A program made the position numbers and the translations under genes. Shown one piece after another: positions 43,373-53,688 of a stretch of DNA of 64,000 bases (positions are counted from its first letter, which is position 1; each line of letters opens with the position of its first letter). The notes below the pieces were generated by a model. That model saw only the letters and a list, made by a program, of their open reading frames with translations, did no database searches and had not been told where the DNA came from. Source of the DNA: Helianthus annuus (taxonomy: Eukaryota; Streptophyta; Magnoliopsida; Asterales; Asteraceae); the NCBI RefSeq assembly GCF_002127325.2, contig NC_035444.2:32256904-32320903 (forward strand), read 5' to 3'.

Positions 43373-45475
43373 TTAACCACCAAGGGACCTAAACGATTCC
43401 CTTAAAATAAAAAGATGTTCAAACAAACAACCCATGGCATTATTCGACATGCTAAGAAAGCTATGAATTAAGGTTTCTTCTTCACTTTGCAACGTCAGGG
43501 ATGGTAGACTTTGCTGTATCATCCTTCTTCGAACCTTCGTTATCTTGGGTCTTTTTAGCCTTCCTCTTTTTCCTCCCTGCTGCACCCGCTGCCTCGGAGA
43601 CTTCAAGGCTTGAACCCTTTGAGCCCTCACCACCTTCAGAACACGTTTCCTCGCTATCTCCGAAGCAAGGACGTTTCTTCGAGAGGTCAGCACTTCGTTA
43701 TAAACAGCCTCATTAAGGCCCCGAGGTTTTAGCCCTTGCAAGACAGGCAAAAGTTTACCAACACTTGGAGACATTACCCACATAAGGGTAAATCATATGC
43801 TCAATCTTCAAAACTGTTCCCTTGAAAACTTTGAAGGCTTTGGGTTGAAAAAGAGAAGACTTTTCCCAAGGCTCCCCATGCTCACAAAGCTTTGTAACCA
43901 GCAAACAAACCTTGGTGTCTCACATGAGCAAGAAGCTCGGTGTACACATCACCCCAAGACTTTGTTGAACTCCGACGAATGGAGAAGATAGGTCACCACT
44001 TGCTGAAATCCATGCTCAATGAGCCATTTATTATCACCAGTTGCCTGGGAAAGTGAAGCCTTTAACCCTTCTTTCTCCTCTAATAAGGCCTTTTTCTGAA
44101 CCTTCAAGGCAGCCTTAAAGACCCTGACTTAAACCTTGTCAGCCTCCAAGCGTTTATCCAACTCAACCATATCAGTCTTATGAAAACTCCTCAAATCTTC
44201 AAACAACAATGCTTTCTCCAACTCAGCATAGCCCTCAACTTCTTTACAAGCAACCATTGAAGCTTTCATCTCATCCATCTTCTTCTTCGAAAAAAAAACT
44301 TCATATTCTTGCATCCTTTTGCGAAATCGGGATACACCCTCCAGAAGCAAGGCAGCAAGGTTGTAAGCACCCATCATCATTTTCGAAATCATCAGTTATC
44401 GTCTATAGGTGAGCAAGAACCTCGAATATTAGGAGGAGCAAAATGGGTAAGAACATCCTCACAAACGGATGAAGACCTGAAGTTGTCACCAACTGTGACC
44501 TTCCAATCCGGCACATAAACCTCTTCGGGATTAATATTAGTGGAACCTTCACCACCTTTACCGAAACCCTTCAAGCTCACAACCTTTTTACCCGCCGCCT
44601 TGCTCCCCTTACCAATCACCAATGGTAACTCTTTGTCTTTCATAAATTTTCCTCAACCCAACTTCTAAATCATCTAAAGCCTCTGTGTCATCGCTCAGTT
44701 CCACTGGCTTAGAAGCCGATGTTTGGTTGGCAGCCTTTATCATACGACGGTTTGAACGGCAAGTAGAGACTTTATAAGCAGCAACCTTGGTAAAACCCTT
44801 GGCGTTTGGGACATTCACGTGACCTGAACCCTCGAACCTATGTTCAATGTTCCTGGCAACAATATCTTCACTGGGCGTGGCCTCAGCATCCCCAAACACA
44901 ACATCAGAGGTACCATCACTCTTGATAAAACAAAACATCATACCCCGATCATCCCTCATGAGCACAGGATCACGATCTGGCTTGTCCCACAAGGTGCTCA
45001 CACCCATCAACACTAAAAGGTGTTCAGGAAAGGGACGAAGCCTCGAAGGACATTTCCTAAATGGCTTTTAACAACAAACTATCTAGTTCAGACTAAAATG
45101 GCTCAAGCTTGTTTAACACAGCATCAGGGTGCCTCCAAACAAGCTTGAAGGGAACAATGGACTCAGAAATCCAGAAAAATCGGTACTTCCAAGAACCAAA
45201 GGTAGTAACCATTGAGGAAATCAAATAAACATCAACTGGGGATGTCTCAAACGTGGATCGTCGTTCTTGGTCAACCAGAAGAAACATCAATGATAGGCCA
45301 TACCCTATCACAAAACCTCAAAGTTTAAAGTCCCAGCAAGACCTTGAGGACGCAACTGACCAAACGACACACGATAATACTCTAAAATATTTAGAACAAA
45401 GACCGAAAATGGATGACACAAGTTGGAAAACTCGAAATGACAGCAATAAAGAGCAATCGAACCAGCGGGACACTG
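43373..45475 (-). pseudogene. Antisense ORF of the Tat element (Transposase_28-like), broken
   Basis: On the strand opposite to gag-pol, pieces run 45475 to 43373. The first encodes LYCCHFEFSNLCHPF and VLNILEYYRVSFGQLRPQGL, then (45093-45311) a continuation with SWKYRFFWISESIVPFKLVW. 44609-45013 is central, 44129-44392 coiled-coil-like (KKKMDEMKASM...ELEKALLFEDL), and 43373-43783 lysine/arginine-rich. The opening matches the plant 'putative gypsy type transposon' domain (Pfam Transposase_28) as I remember it. Antisense ORFs between pol and the 3' LTR are known in Tat/Retand elements. The frames are separated by stops and shifts. The function of this family is unknown. Confidence 0.8.
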
Positions 45476-45831
45476 ATCGATCGATTTATCTAAAACCCGG
45501 AGCCACCTGATTAAACTTTAGATTGATCCCCCATTCTAAACAAAAGCCTCAACTTCCTCTCTAGTGAGACAAGAATAACTCACATATAGATCTTTGATAG
45601 CACCCAGAAGAGGCAATCGAAAGAAAAAAGAAGGTGAAGTCTACGTAGTTATTATTATGCAAAAGGCAAAAAACTTCCATACATCACATTAACTGTCATT
45701 TGAAAATTGAAATCCAAAAAACTTAGACGCCTAATAACCTTTCAAGCCTTGAAGCCTTTAAGCAATAAAAATCGTGTACAAAAGTCAGAAGCATTTGAGC
45801 TTACACCCCAAATACCTCTGACTTGGGGGGC

Positions 45832-46487
45832 TGATGACTGGGGCAGCTCAAACCTTAATAAACTGATTAGAGACACAACAGGTTAAAAGGTTCGGAAATG
45901 GTCCAACGGTCATGAACAGTAAAAAGACAAGTCAAAGCCTTATCACATCACCCTTTGCGTGTGAAACCTCCTGCCCAGCCGCAACCAGACCATGTGGGAG
46001 AGCACACCATTTTGTCCGCAGGTCCAAACCCTTCAACCCCTAAAAAGGGTAAGCCCCTCACTGCAAGCCAGGTTCACTAGTTAAAGGTTTCTTCTTTGAG
46101 AAACCTCTTCCCCTATAAATTACAGCCCATGAGAAGAATGCCATTCATTCTGGAATCAGCAGAAAACTATCTCAATTCTCTGATTCTCCTTCTCCCTCTC
46201 GAGAACAAGCTTCATGCTTGCTTCTCTTCCTCTTCTCCCATGAGAACTTGCTTCATACAAGTTCTATTCTTCACACTAAATAATTCATCTTCTCCAACGA
46301 TTGCATTCTGGGCTGATTTCTAATCAGTTCAGGATCTAAGGAGAATAACAACAATACTAGTGAACCTCTCTCCACGTCTTGCAAACGTGGGGGGACCCCA
46401 CGACCTGCGTTAGGCTAACTGAAACCTTGAACCCTTTTACCCGGAGATATCGCTACAGGCCTTGGTCTTGTATTTGTTGTAGCAACA
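45832..46487 (+). repeat. 3' LTR of the Tat element
   Basis: 656 bp, TGATGACTGG...GCAACA, preceded by the purine-rich ACTTGGGGGGC and followed by the TSD ATGTT. Confidence 0.92.
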
Positions 46488-46492
46488 ATGTT

Positions 46493-46789
46493 GAAAATAT
46501 TTTTAAGTTCTATTGATCACATGAAAGCCTTACATTCACAAAGCAACATACAACGGAAATCAAAACAAATCAAAACAACCGGTTAACAACCTATGACAAA
46601 TTCAACAGCATGAAGACTAGGAACTTCCTATATTATTCAAAGCTTGGATACTATAAAACGACTAGTTCCAATCTTCGTTGACTTGTATTTCAACACAAGA
46701 TCAAGACCAGGCAAATAAAACAGGGACAAAACATGCATGTTTTATTAGATGTAAAATAATAGGTAAAAACTTAACTAGGCCATCAAAGG
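46493..46789. other. Flank of the sulfotransferase pseudogene, probably its 3' untranslated region
   Basis: AT-rich with no frame; it lies just past the stop of the minus-strand sulfotransferase. The Tat element inserted at its far edge. Confidence 0.45.
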
Positions 46790-47503
46790 TCATTCCAGAG
46801 TTGCACCAATTGTCAAACCTGAGCCTTTGAACTTGTTGTGGGTAATCCGATCAATTTGGCCTTTCATCTCCTTGGTCAACTGAGATTTATAATCTCCGAC
46901 TTGACCTCTTCGAAAAAAAGCATGATTTTATATCACATGCCTGTCGTTAAACCTGTGAGCTCCGGCCTTAGTTATCTCCAAGCTTGTCAAATGCTCAAAA
47001 CTACAAAACTCAGCAATCTTTTTCACCATTCCATTATCCTCTTCCGGAACTGAAATTGGCACTCCCATGAACTCAGCCAACTTCTTAACATGAGCCTCCG
47101 GGTCCCTCTTAATCTCTTCGTACTTGAAGAACAATACCTCGTCCGGAGATTTAAGGGCCGCCTTCCAAAACCCTAACACATGATCCCAATATGCGCCGTA
47201 TGTATGCTGTAACACCCTCACAGAATGCCTTAAACATTTGATCAAATGAGACTGGAGGAAGCTCTTTAGGTCTCAGTTTAAGTATGAAGTGCCACTTTGA
47301 GACTAGCACATCCTTTGGATCCCTACACACGTAAACAAACTTGCATTCGGAAGAAGGATCTGTGATGGATGAAGATCACAAGTTATGTGCAAAATGGGAA
47401 GCAAAAAGCTGAGGGAAAGGATGGACCTCCGTGTCGGTTATGGGGTAGTCTTTGAATTTGTGAAGATCAAGAGTCGGAATACATTCATGGGGTCCCTTAC
47501 GGA

Positions 47504-48680
47504 CAGGGGCGGACTTAAGGCTTGCCCAAGGTGGGCGGGTGCACCCCCGGGAAAAAAAAATTTTAGTGCTAAGTTCCGTCGAAAATCCCATCCGCACCCC
47601 TTGGAATTTTTTGTCCGCACCCCTTAGGTAAAAAGTGTTATCAATTTATATTTTAAATTTTTTTAGTGAACTCTTATTTTTTTAAAAACACTACCTAAAT
47701 TATATAACTTTTAATACCTAAATAACTAAACTCAAATACCCAATACCTTTAACTAGCCCACTACTAAGTCTTAGCCCAATAAACAAACCCAACAAATCGA
47801 CAATATTTCAAACTAAAATAAAATAAACAAGCCCAAAACCCTTACTTATTCTCTCCTGCTCTCTATCATCCCTGCACGCACGCCAGCGATCAGAACATCA
47901 GCGACAACAGCAGTCGCATACCACCGTAGTCAGCCATCATACCACCGCCCGATCGAACATGGGTAATTTTCTTTGTTATTTTTGATGGTTTTTGGTTGAT
48001 TTTTTGGTTGATTTTTTGGTGTGGTGGGACGGAACCGGTAGCCATCGGAAGTGATTTTTTGATGGCAGGAGACATGTGCTTCTTGTTAGTGATGATATTT
48101 TATTTTGTGGTGGGTTATATATTTATATTTTGTTAGTAATGATGATGATATTTTGTCTTTTTTGTGGTGGGTTATATACGACCAGACCTGATGTTTAGGT
48201 TTTTTTTTTTAATGGTGTATATGATGTTTAGATGATTTTTTGTGTGATTTACATTATGATTTCTAGTGTTTGAATACTTGATACATTATGTAATATGTTA
48301 TGGAGCCATGAACTTATAGATCAATTTGTTTGTGATAGCCGATAAGAACCATGAGTAGGGACGTTATGGCGCGATTTTTCAAGAGGAAAGTTGATACATC
48401 TTCCGAATTCGTTGATGTGGATACTCTTCCTTCGAATCCTTATAATCACAAGCCGATTGAATCATATAACGTGAATCAACGAGATGAGATTAGAAGGGCA
48501 TGTCTACTAAGAAGACCATATCAACCATTTAGTTTGATGTTCTTTTGTTTTACATGACCCGACCCGACCTGACTCGAACCGACCCGATACGAACCAATGT
48601 TTTTTACTTATATACCTTGGGGCCTAAAATTTTTAAAAATGTTCCGCACCCCCATGAAAAAGTTTCTGGGTCCGCCACTG
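47504..48680 (+). mobile_element. hAT deletion derivative with 8-bp TSD
   Basis: 1177 bp. The left end is CAGGGGCGGACTTA and the reverse complement of the right end CAGTGGCGGACCCAG. The exact 8-bp TSD is CTTACGGA (47496-47503 and 48681-48688). It retains only the N-terminal end of a transposase at 48351-48557, so it must be moved in trans. Confidence 0.95.
48351..48557 (+). pseudogene. N-terminal fragment of a TTF-zinc-finger (DUF4371-type) hAT transposase
   Basis: 68 codons beginning MSRDVMARFFKRKVD, then TLPSNPYNHKPIESYNVNQR and RRACLLRRPYQP. This RFFK...DPGLRKPI..Y..N.RD..RRAYL.KGP.QP pattern opens plant zinc-finger MYM-type-1-like hAT proteins. The rest of the transposase is missing, in agreement with an internal deletion of the surrounding element. 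Confidence 0.78.
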
Positions 48681-48750
48681 CTTACGGAGCAAAGGATGGT
48701 TGGAAAAATCATAGCGAGATCGATTGAGGGTGGTAAATATGAGTGCTTTG

Positions 48751-49858
48751 TGTAGGAACCGTTCGCGTAATTAAATAAAATAAAACAAATTTTATTAATA
48801 AGATTACAACACAGAAATTAGAAAGCTAAAAATCTAGTACGAATACAACTGAAATAAACCAAAATACAAGAAAGGAGTAGAAGCAGAGTAGCTGAGGCAC
48901 GTGTTCAACACGCTTCCCTTAAAACAAATTCCGAGTCTCCCAAGAGTACTCGTTTTGTTTCCCAGGGTACAACAGCCGGAGCAGTAGTACTGTCGGAATT
49001 CGCCTACAACCCGAAGGTTACCTTGAAAGCTGCAAGGAGAAGATGATTAGAAGTGCGTGGAGAATTGTTTGCATATAGCTGTTGTTGCTGGTGTGCATCT
49101 GATGTGGGTATGGAGCTGTATTTATACAGCTCCTAGGTTGAAACAGTCAAAACGAATTAAATGAGAGGTTTAAATTGTATTAAACGTCTTCAATGCAATT
49201 TAATACGTCATTTAATTCTCAGTCGCGCATGCGCCACGTCACCATGCGCGGTGCGTCCTCTTGGCTCAAGCCCTTGCGCGCGTGCGCCACGTCACCTGTG
49301 CGCCTATACGAGCGCGCCACACAGTCGCGCCGTATTGGCTCACTCTGGTGCGCCGCGCACGACACAGCAGGACCCGGACCCATGCACCATGCGCGCGGTC
49401 AAAAATACAAAGGCGGCTCTCAAGTGCAAAGTGCGCCATCAAAGCGCCTCATCGCCCACGCCACGCGCGCGAGCGTACGCGAGGGCGAGTTAGGGTGCTC
49501 CACACCCTTCGCGAGGACACTAGTGTGTGCTTCCATGAAACAATAAGGATGGAGAGTTCCACCTTAAATACCCATTTAAGTTCCATCTCTCCTCCTATGT
49601 GGGACAAGGTGCTACTTTCCCTTTAGTTTCAGCATTGAATGTTCCAAACACCCAACTTTGAGCATCGATATCTCATTCATCTTAGCTCGGTTTTGGACGT
49701 GGTTTAGTTCGTTGCGAAGCTCTTCCAACATAGAACACAAACCCACAAATAAATACATAAAACCTGCTCATTTTATTATATTTATTTCTAGTCCAAAATA
49801 GGAAAAAATCATTTTCCTATATTTGTGAAAAATGCTATTTTCACCTATTTTTCCAACA
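48751..49858 (-). mobile_element. Solo LTR in the sulfotransferase pseudogene
   Basis: 1108 bp, TGTAGG...CCAACA ends, exact TSD CTTTG (48746-48750 and 49859-49863). A TATAAATAC on the minus strand near 49117 lies in a near-perfect inverted repeat (GGAGCTGTA / TACAGCTCC). 49220-49500 is very GC- and CpG-rich; the long frames there are products of composition. No internal domain or second LTR, hence solo. Confidence 0.88.
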
Positions 49859-50132
49859 CTTTGAGCCATGTGGTGCCAGACTTGATGAAAGATGATAAGA
49901 AAATATCGGTGGACCGATGTTTGAAGTGGGTTTGCATCAGCATGGCGCCTAACAGGACAGGAGGAGGCGGCCAACTGCCTTTGTAGAGATACAGATAATT
50001 CCTGAAAGATCCAGCAGCTCTTGGAAGCTCCATGAGGAGTTGGGCATGCTGTTTGCTGGATCTTTTCCTCTTCAATTTCTCTTTGATCAGTTGACATGAT
50101 TTTTGTTTCTTCAATGAATCAAAGTAGTGCAA

Positions 50133-50422
50133 CCCATACCCCTCTATATATATTCATAAGCACCACATACATTCAGGTTTTTTTAATATATATATATCCG
50201 CTCAATGTGAACCATGTTGATTCCAGAAAATAAATTATTTATCGTCAGTTTAGGGGCCTTATCTTTGTTAATGCAAAATTATATGTTACAGTTGACAGAA
50301 ATCTATAGATGATTAAGATGTGTGATATGAATATATGATTCAAAAGCTTTTTATTGATATTATTTTTTGTTTTAGCATGGATAAGACGATAGATTCAAAA
50401 TGAATTCGAATAATGATTTTAC
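50133..50422. other. Spacer with a short TA tract, nothing recognised
   Basis: AT-rich DNA upstream of the sulfotransferase start (a possible old promoter, TATATATAT at 50187-50197) and before the LINE fragment. Confidence 0.4.
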
Positions 50423-50608
50423 ATGATCAAGTGGAAGCGTTCATGTGTGTCTTTAGAAGTGGCCGAAAAGTCCAGGATTGAAAAATCCATTATCGGTCTC
50501 GAGCTCAAGGCCGAAAGTGGGCAGCTAACTGATTCGGAAAGATTAGAGCGCATCAGTGGTAAAAAGAGACTCTTGGAGATTTATTCGGTTAATCGGAAGG
50601 ACCCTACT
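50423..50608 (+). pseudogene. LINE ORF2 fragment upstream of RT
   Basis: Encodes IKWKRSCVSLEVAEKS and GLELKAESGQLTDSERLERI, the coiled linker between endonuclease and RT in plant LINEs, then RKDPT. Tekay-like B inserted at 50609. The LINE continues at 59666 with SLKDYRPINLIG. Confidence 0.8.
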
Positions 50609-52043
50609 TGTAACAACTCTCATTAAAATTAATACTTAGGATGATAATTAGTTAATATGGAAACCCTAATCGAGACACCCAAGTAATTCCGCACTAACCC
50701 TAAAATTTCCGGAATAATCAGAATCAAGATCAGGGCCCCTAAAACTCAAGGGGGGTAAAAACCTAATCACGATTATCCATCCAATTCGTTGTCCAGATAG
50801 AAATTAACAAAAAACTTGAGTCACCCAGGCTAGTCCCGATCGTGGCAAGCCTATAGTAATTAGGTGTCCTTTACGGACCGTAAAGGTAACTCCTTACGGA
50901 CCGTAAGCCTACCAGTTTCCCTTACGGACCGTAAGGGTTAAGTCATACGGTCCGTAAGCGATGCTATTTTCTGGCTATAAATAGCCGACCTTGGGACTTG
51001 AAATTGGAACTGAAAACGACGTTCAATTGCTGTCTGTACGTCGAATTAGCACTAAATTACTACAATTAAACACACACTGCATTCGAATCGCTGCCGCAAA
51101 ACAGGGTAATTACTCGATCGCTATTACGATTCATTTTCCGAGATCAATATATCCAAAGAATGTTTAAGTGCCGCCCACATTAGGGTTATACTTTGTCGTT
51201 CGTCGTTAAATCGATGAATGTTTAAGTATTGCACTTTGTCGTTCATTGTGAGAATTTGATCTCGTGAGTTATCGTGACTGCTGTATTGATCACTAACCCA
51301 GTTTTGTGTGCATTATTATTACTATTAGGTTAATGAGGCTAAATTATATTCTGTCCGTATTAAATCTGCAATGTGAGTCATTCTTCTTTTTATTAAATGT
51401 TTTACAATACTCCAAATTATTTTCAGAATTATAACTTACAGTGATTAAGTTGATGTAATCACCAAATTACAGCCAGTATGTGGGGTATTGTGCACATTAC
51501 TACGGTTTAAATCATTTTAGGTGGGCGAACCTAATTTTAATTGATTTACGTCATTCATTGGGGCAGCCAATGGTGATATGACCACTGTCACAGATCCGGT
51601 CGGGTGACAAATACTGTGGGTAGTTGGTTGATATCAGAAACATGCGTAAAAGATCTTAACACTGTGAATAATAATAAATGTGTCATTTTCAGTAAAATGA
51701 ATGATTCACTCAGTATTTCCCCGCTGACAAAACCTTTTTCAAACATGTTTCAGGTGATCTACTGTAAATCAGGAAAAGTGCCGAGGAGCATTACAAGCTT
51801 ACGATAGTGGCTCAAATATAAAATAAAGCAATATGTTTTGAAATAAAGATTTATCAGAAAAATCTTATTATTGTAAATTATCGGGGTTTTGTCCCGAATT
51901 GTGAATTGAAATAATCGGGAAAAGTTTTAGCTTTAAACGATCCTGATGTTAAAATTCCGCTGCTAAACTCAATTAAATAAATATCACGGAATTTCTGTCC
52001 CGCGGGCCCTGAAACGGGTTAAACCGGATCGGGGGCCCTGACA
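50609..52043 (+). repeat. 5' LTR of Tekay-like B
   Basis: 1435 bp, TGTAACAAC...CCCTGACA. It holds four palindromes at 50868-50956 and a TATA box at 50976. Confidence 0.95.
50868..50983 (+). promoter_or_regulatory. LTR promoter: four TACGGACCGTA palindromes and a TATA box
   Basis: Palindromes: CCTTTACGGACCGTAAAGG (50868-50886), CTTACGGACCGTAAG (50893-50907), CCCTTACGGACCGTAAGGG (50919-50937) and TACGGTCCGTA (50946-50956, opposite centre). The TATA box TATAAATA (50976-50983) sits in GGCTAT/ATAGCC inverted arms. Spacing between palindrome centres is about 23, 28 and 23 bp. This looks like an array of dimer-binding sites upstream of the RNA start. The 3' LTR copy (offset +7615) keeps three of the four. 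Confidence 0.75.
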
Positions 52044-52052
52044 GAAATAAGG

Positions 52053-52065
52053 TGGTATCAGAGCC
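52053..52065 (+). other. tRNA-iMet primer binding site of Tekay-like B
   Basis: TGGTATCAGAGCC, 9 bases after the 5' LTR. Confidence 0.95.
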
Positions 52066-52166
52066 ACTGAGTTAAGCTAATTAAGTATTTAAAAGATACT
52101 TAATTTTTCCTGATTACTATTATGTGATTATGTGTTTTTTTAAACTAATTATTTGTTAGTTACAGT

Positions 52167-52490
52167 ATGGGTAAGCAAAAGCTGCAAGATATCTATCTTA
52201 AATTAGATAGGTCAGTCTACGAAGAGGGAAGTTCATCCAAAACTAAATTTTCAAAGCTCCCTACAATTCCTGAAGAAGGAATATTTGTGCGGAAAGCACA
52301 ATATGAGAAACCGCTTTCTCCTAAAAAAAGGAGTATGATTATTAAGAAAAGTAAAGAGCAAATCCGAGAAAAGAGGATTAAAAAGGAAACCCAGGAGTTA
52401 ATTAATAAATCACCTTGGGAAGATAAGCTAGATGAAAAATGGGCAAATTTGTATATGCTAGCCACTGTAGCAGAACATGCAAATCTTTAA
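52167..52490 (+). CDS. Accessory ORF 1 of Tekay-like B, 107 codons, unknown function
   Basis: First ORF after the primer site. A lysine-rich, charged small protein (MGKQKLQDIYLKLDRSV..., centre KKRSMIIKKSKEQIREKR, end LYMLATVAEHANL), helical by appearance. I recognise no family. TTAGTTACAG, a good splice acceptor, ends one base before the ATG. It may be a separate protein or the N-terminal part of a larger accessory protein whose frame has drifted. Confidence 0.55.
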   Translation: MGKQKLQDIYLKLDRSVYEEGSSSKTKFSKLPTIPEEGIFVRKAQYEKPLSPKKRSMIIKKSKEQIREKRIKKETQELINKSPWEDKLDEKWANLYMLATVAEHANL

Positions 52491-52665
52491 ATACCCTAAA
52501 TCTAGTAATAGTACTTCCCAGCAAGTAAATAAATAAATCTGAGTGTGTTCTTTCCTGTTATTTTGTACAAATAGTGTGCAAAAAAACTTCGATGTTTATT
52601 TGTTAAACTTTGTTCCAAAGTTTTAATTTAGCATTTTTGTGCGTTTTGCATATATGCTACACAGC

Positions 52666-53448
52666 ATGAGCGAGATATCTGAAGCTTTTCAGAACCTCAA
52701 TCTGTACCCGGTGAATATAGAAGTTTCCCAAGAGTTTACTGGATACTTTGCTGATGTGGACCAACCTGTAGAATTCCATGCTCCACCTTTGACAAAATCA
52801 AAACGAAAGAAAAAGAAGAATTACGTGTGGGGACATCGTATACGTAGGAAAAAGCCAGTTCCAAAACTTCCTAAAATAAACAAACCTTTAGAAATAGCAA
52901 AAGAAACTGGTAAACAGCCGGAAATGGAAATTGAAGTCGAGGAAGATACTAGACAAATGGGAATACAGTTTGAGGAATATTCTCAAGAAATAGAAATGGA
53001 AGTAGGACGAGGTTCTAGACCAACTCAGGTAGAAATCGGAGAGAGCTCCAACCAAAGCGAGAGAATAACTTTTCAGGAAGAGATAGATATTCTATTGGCA
53101 AACTGTGAAACTATTCAGCCTGTCAATACGAATATTTTTACCTATCCTATCGAAAATCCAATCCCTATGAGTTTTGCACCAGCAATCCCAGAACCAATAG
53201 TCCACGCCCAACCTGTAGAAAGGAAGAATGGTGGACGAATGATTGGCAATTTCAAAATATTGTCAACGACCCTTATTCCTTCCTTCCGCAATTCGATCCA
53301 GAACCCCTACCTAATCCACCAATGAGCCATGAGAATATGGCTGAACTGCGCCATTTCGATGAAGAGTTGATGGATACAGGGAATAGAATCAGGGAGATAG
53401 GGGAACAGATTGCCTGGAAGTATGACGAAAGGGAACTTCGTTTTTAGG
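52666..53448 (+). pseudogene. Accessory ORF 2 of Tekay-like B, about 260 codons with one frameshift, unknown function
   Basis: The frame opens upstream at 52639, but the ATG at 52666 (MSEISEAFQNLNLYP) directly follows CTACACAG, an acceptor-like sequence. A lysine cluster (KSKRKKKKNYVW) is followed by a glutamate-rich part (MEIEVEEDTRQMG, EEYSQEIEMEVG) and a proline-rich part. Near 53225 the frame must change; the continuation reads WQFQNIVNDPYSFLPQFD and ends with a charged helix (MAELRHFDEELMDTG...) and TAG near 53446. Position, disorder and a helical tail mirror the 448-codon ORF of element A, but I cannot show homology by eye. Confidence 0.6.
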
Positions 53449-53688
53449 ATGACGAGTGACGAGGGATAGGAGGATGGTAAAACTATAGTTGTGTAATAGT
53501 AAAAGTAAATAGCAAAATCAGTCTGTAACATAACAAATAAAACATTGTAAAATTTGGTGTGTATTGATGCATACTATAACTAATATAAAACGATAGTTTT
53601 GACTTTACGTGCATTATGAATTTTCTGATTGTTTGTGTATAAATTACTAATTATCAAGATACTAATAAAAGTTATTATATATTATCAG

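Larger units (their letters stand above)
36226..46487 (+). mobile_element. Degenerate Tat-lineage Ty3/gypsy element, LTR to LTR
   Basis: LTRs at 36226-36908 (683 bp) and 45832-46487 (656 bp). The TSD is ATGTT (36221-36225 and 46488-46492). The primer site TTGGCGCCCACCGTGGG (36911-36927) and a polypurine stretch before 45832 are present. Order: gag remnant, protease, RT, RNase H including an archaeal-type domain, integrase, then 3 kb with an antisense ORF. This set marks the Tat/Retand lineage. The LTR length difference is partly an expanded TTAAAAGG repeat in the left LTR. Many stops and frameshifts show old age. Confidence 0.93.
46790..50132 (-). pseudogene. Plant cytosolic sulfotransferase, broken and split by two insertions
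   Basis: Three segments on the minus strand, collinear with plant PAPS-dependent sulfotransferases. 49864-50132 encodes the N-terminus, with YKGSWPPPPVLLGAML and the PAPS-binding motif KSGTTWLKVL. 48689-48745 encodes ALIFTTLNRSRYDFSNHPLL. 46790-47495 encodes HECIPTLDLHKF, KFVYVCRDPKDVLVSKWHF, YWDHVLGFWKAALKSP, LFFKYEEIKRDPEAHVKKL and the C-terminal PAPS region RRGQVGDYKSQLT. The family transfers sulfate from PAPS to flavonoids, hormones or similar. Lesions besides the insertions: TGA near 47376, a frameshift near 47200, TAA near 46927. Most plant members are intronless, as here. The substrate cannot be inferred. Confidence 0.93.

Noticed and set aside
49161..49626. Three overlapping plus-strand frames of 110-121 codons
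   Set aside because: They follow from the CpG-rich stretch within a solo LTR; all three frames are open, none resembles a protein.
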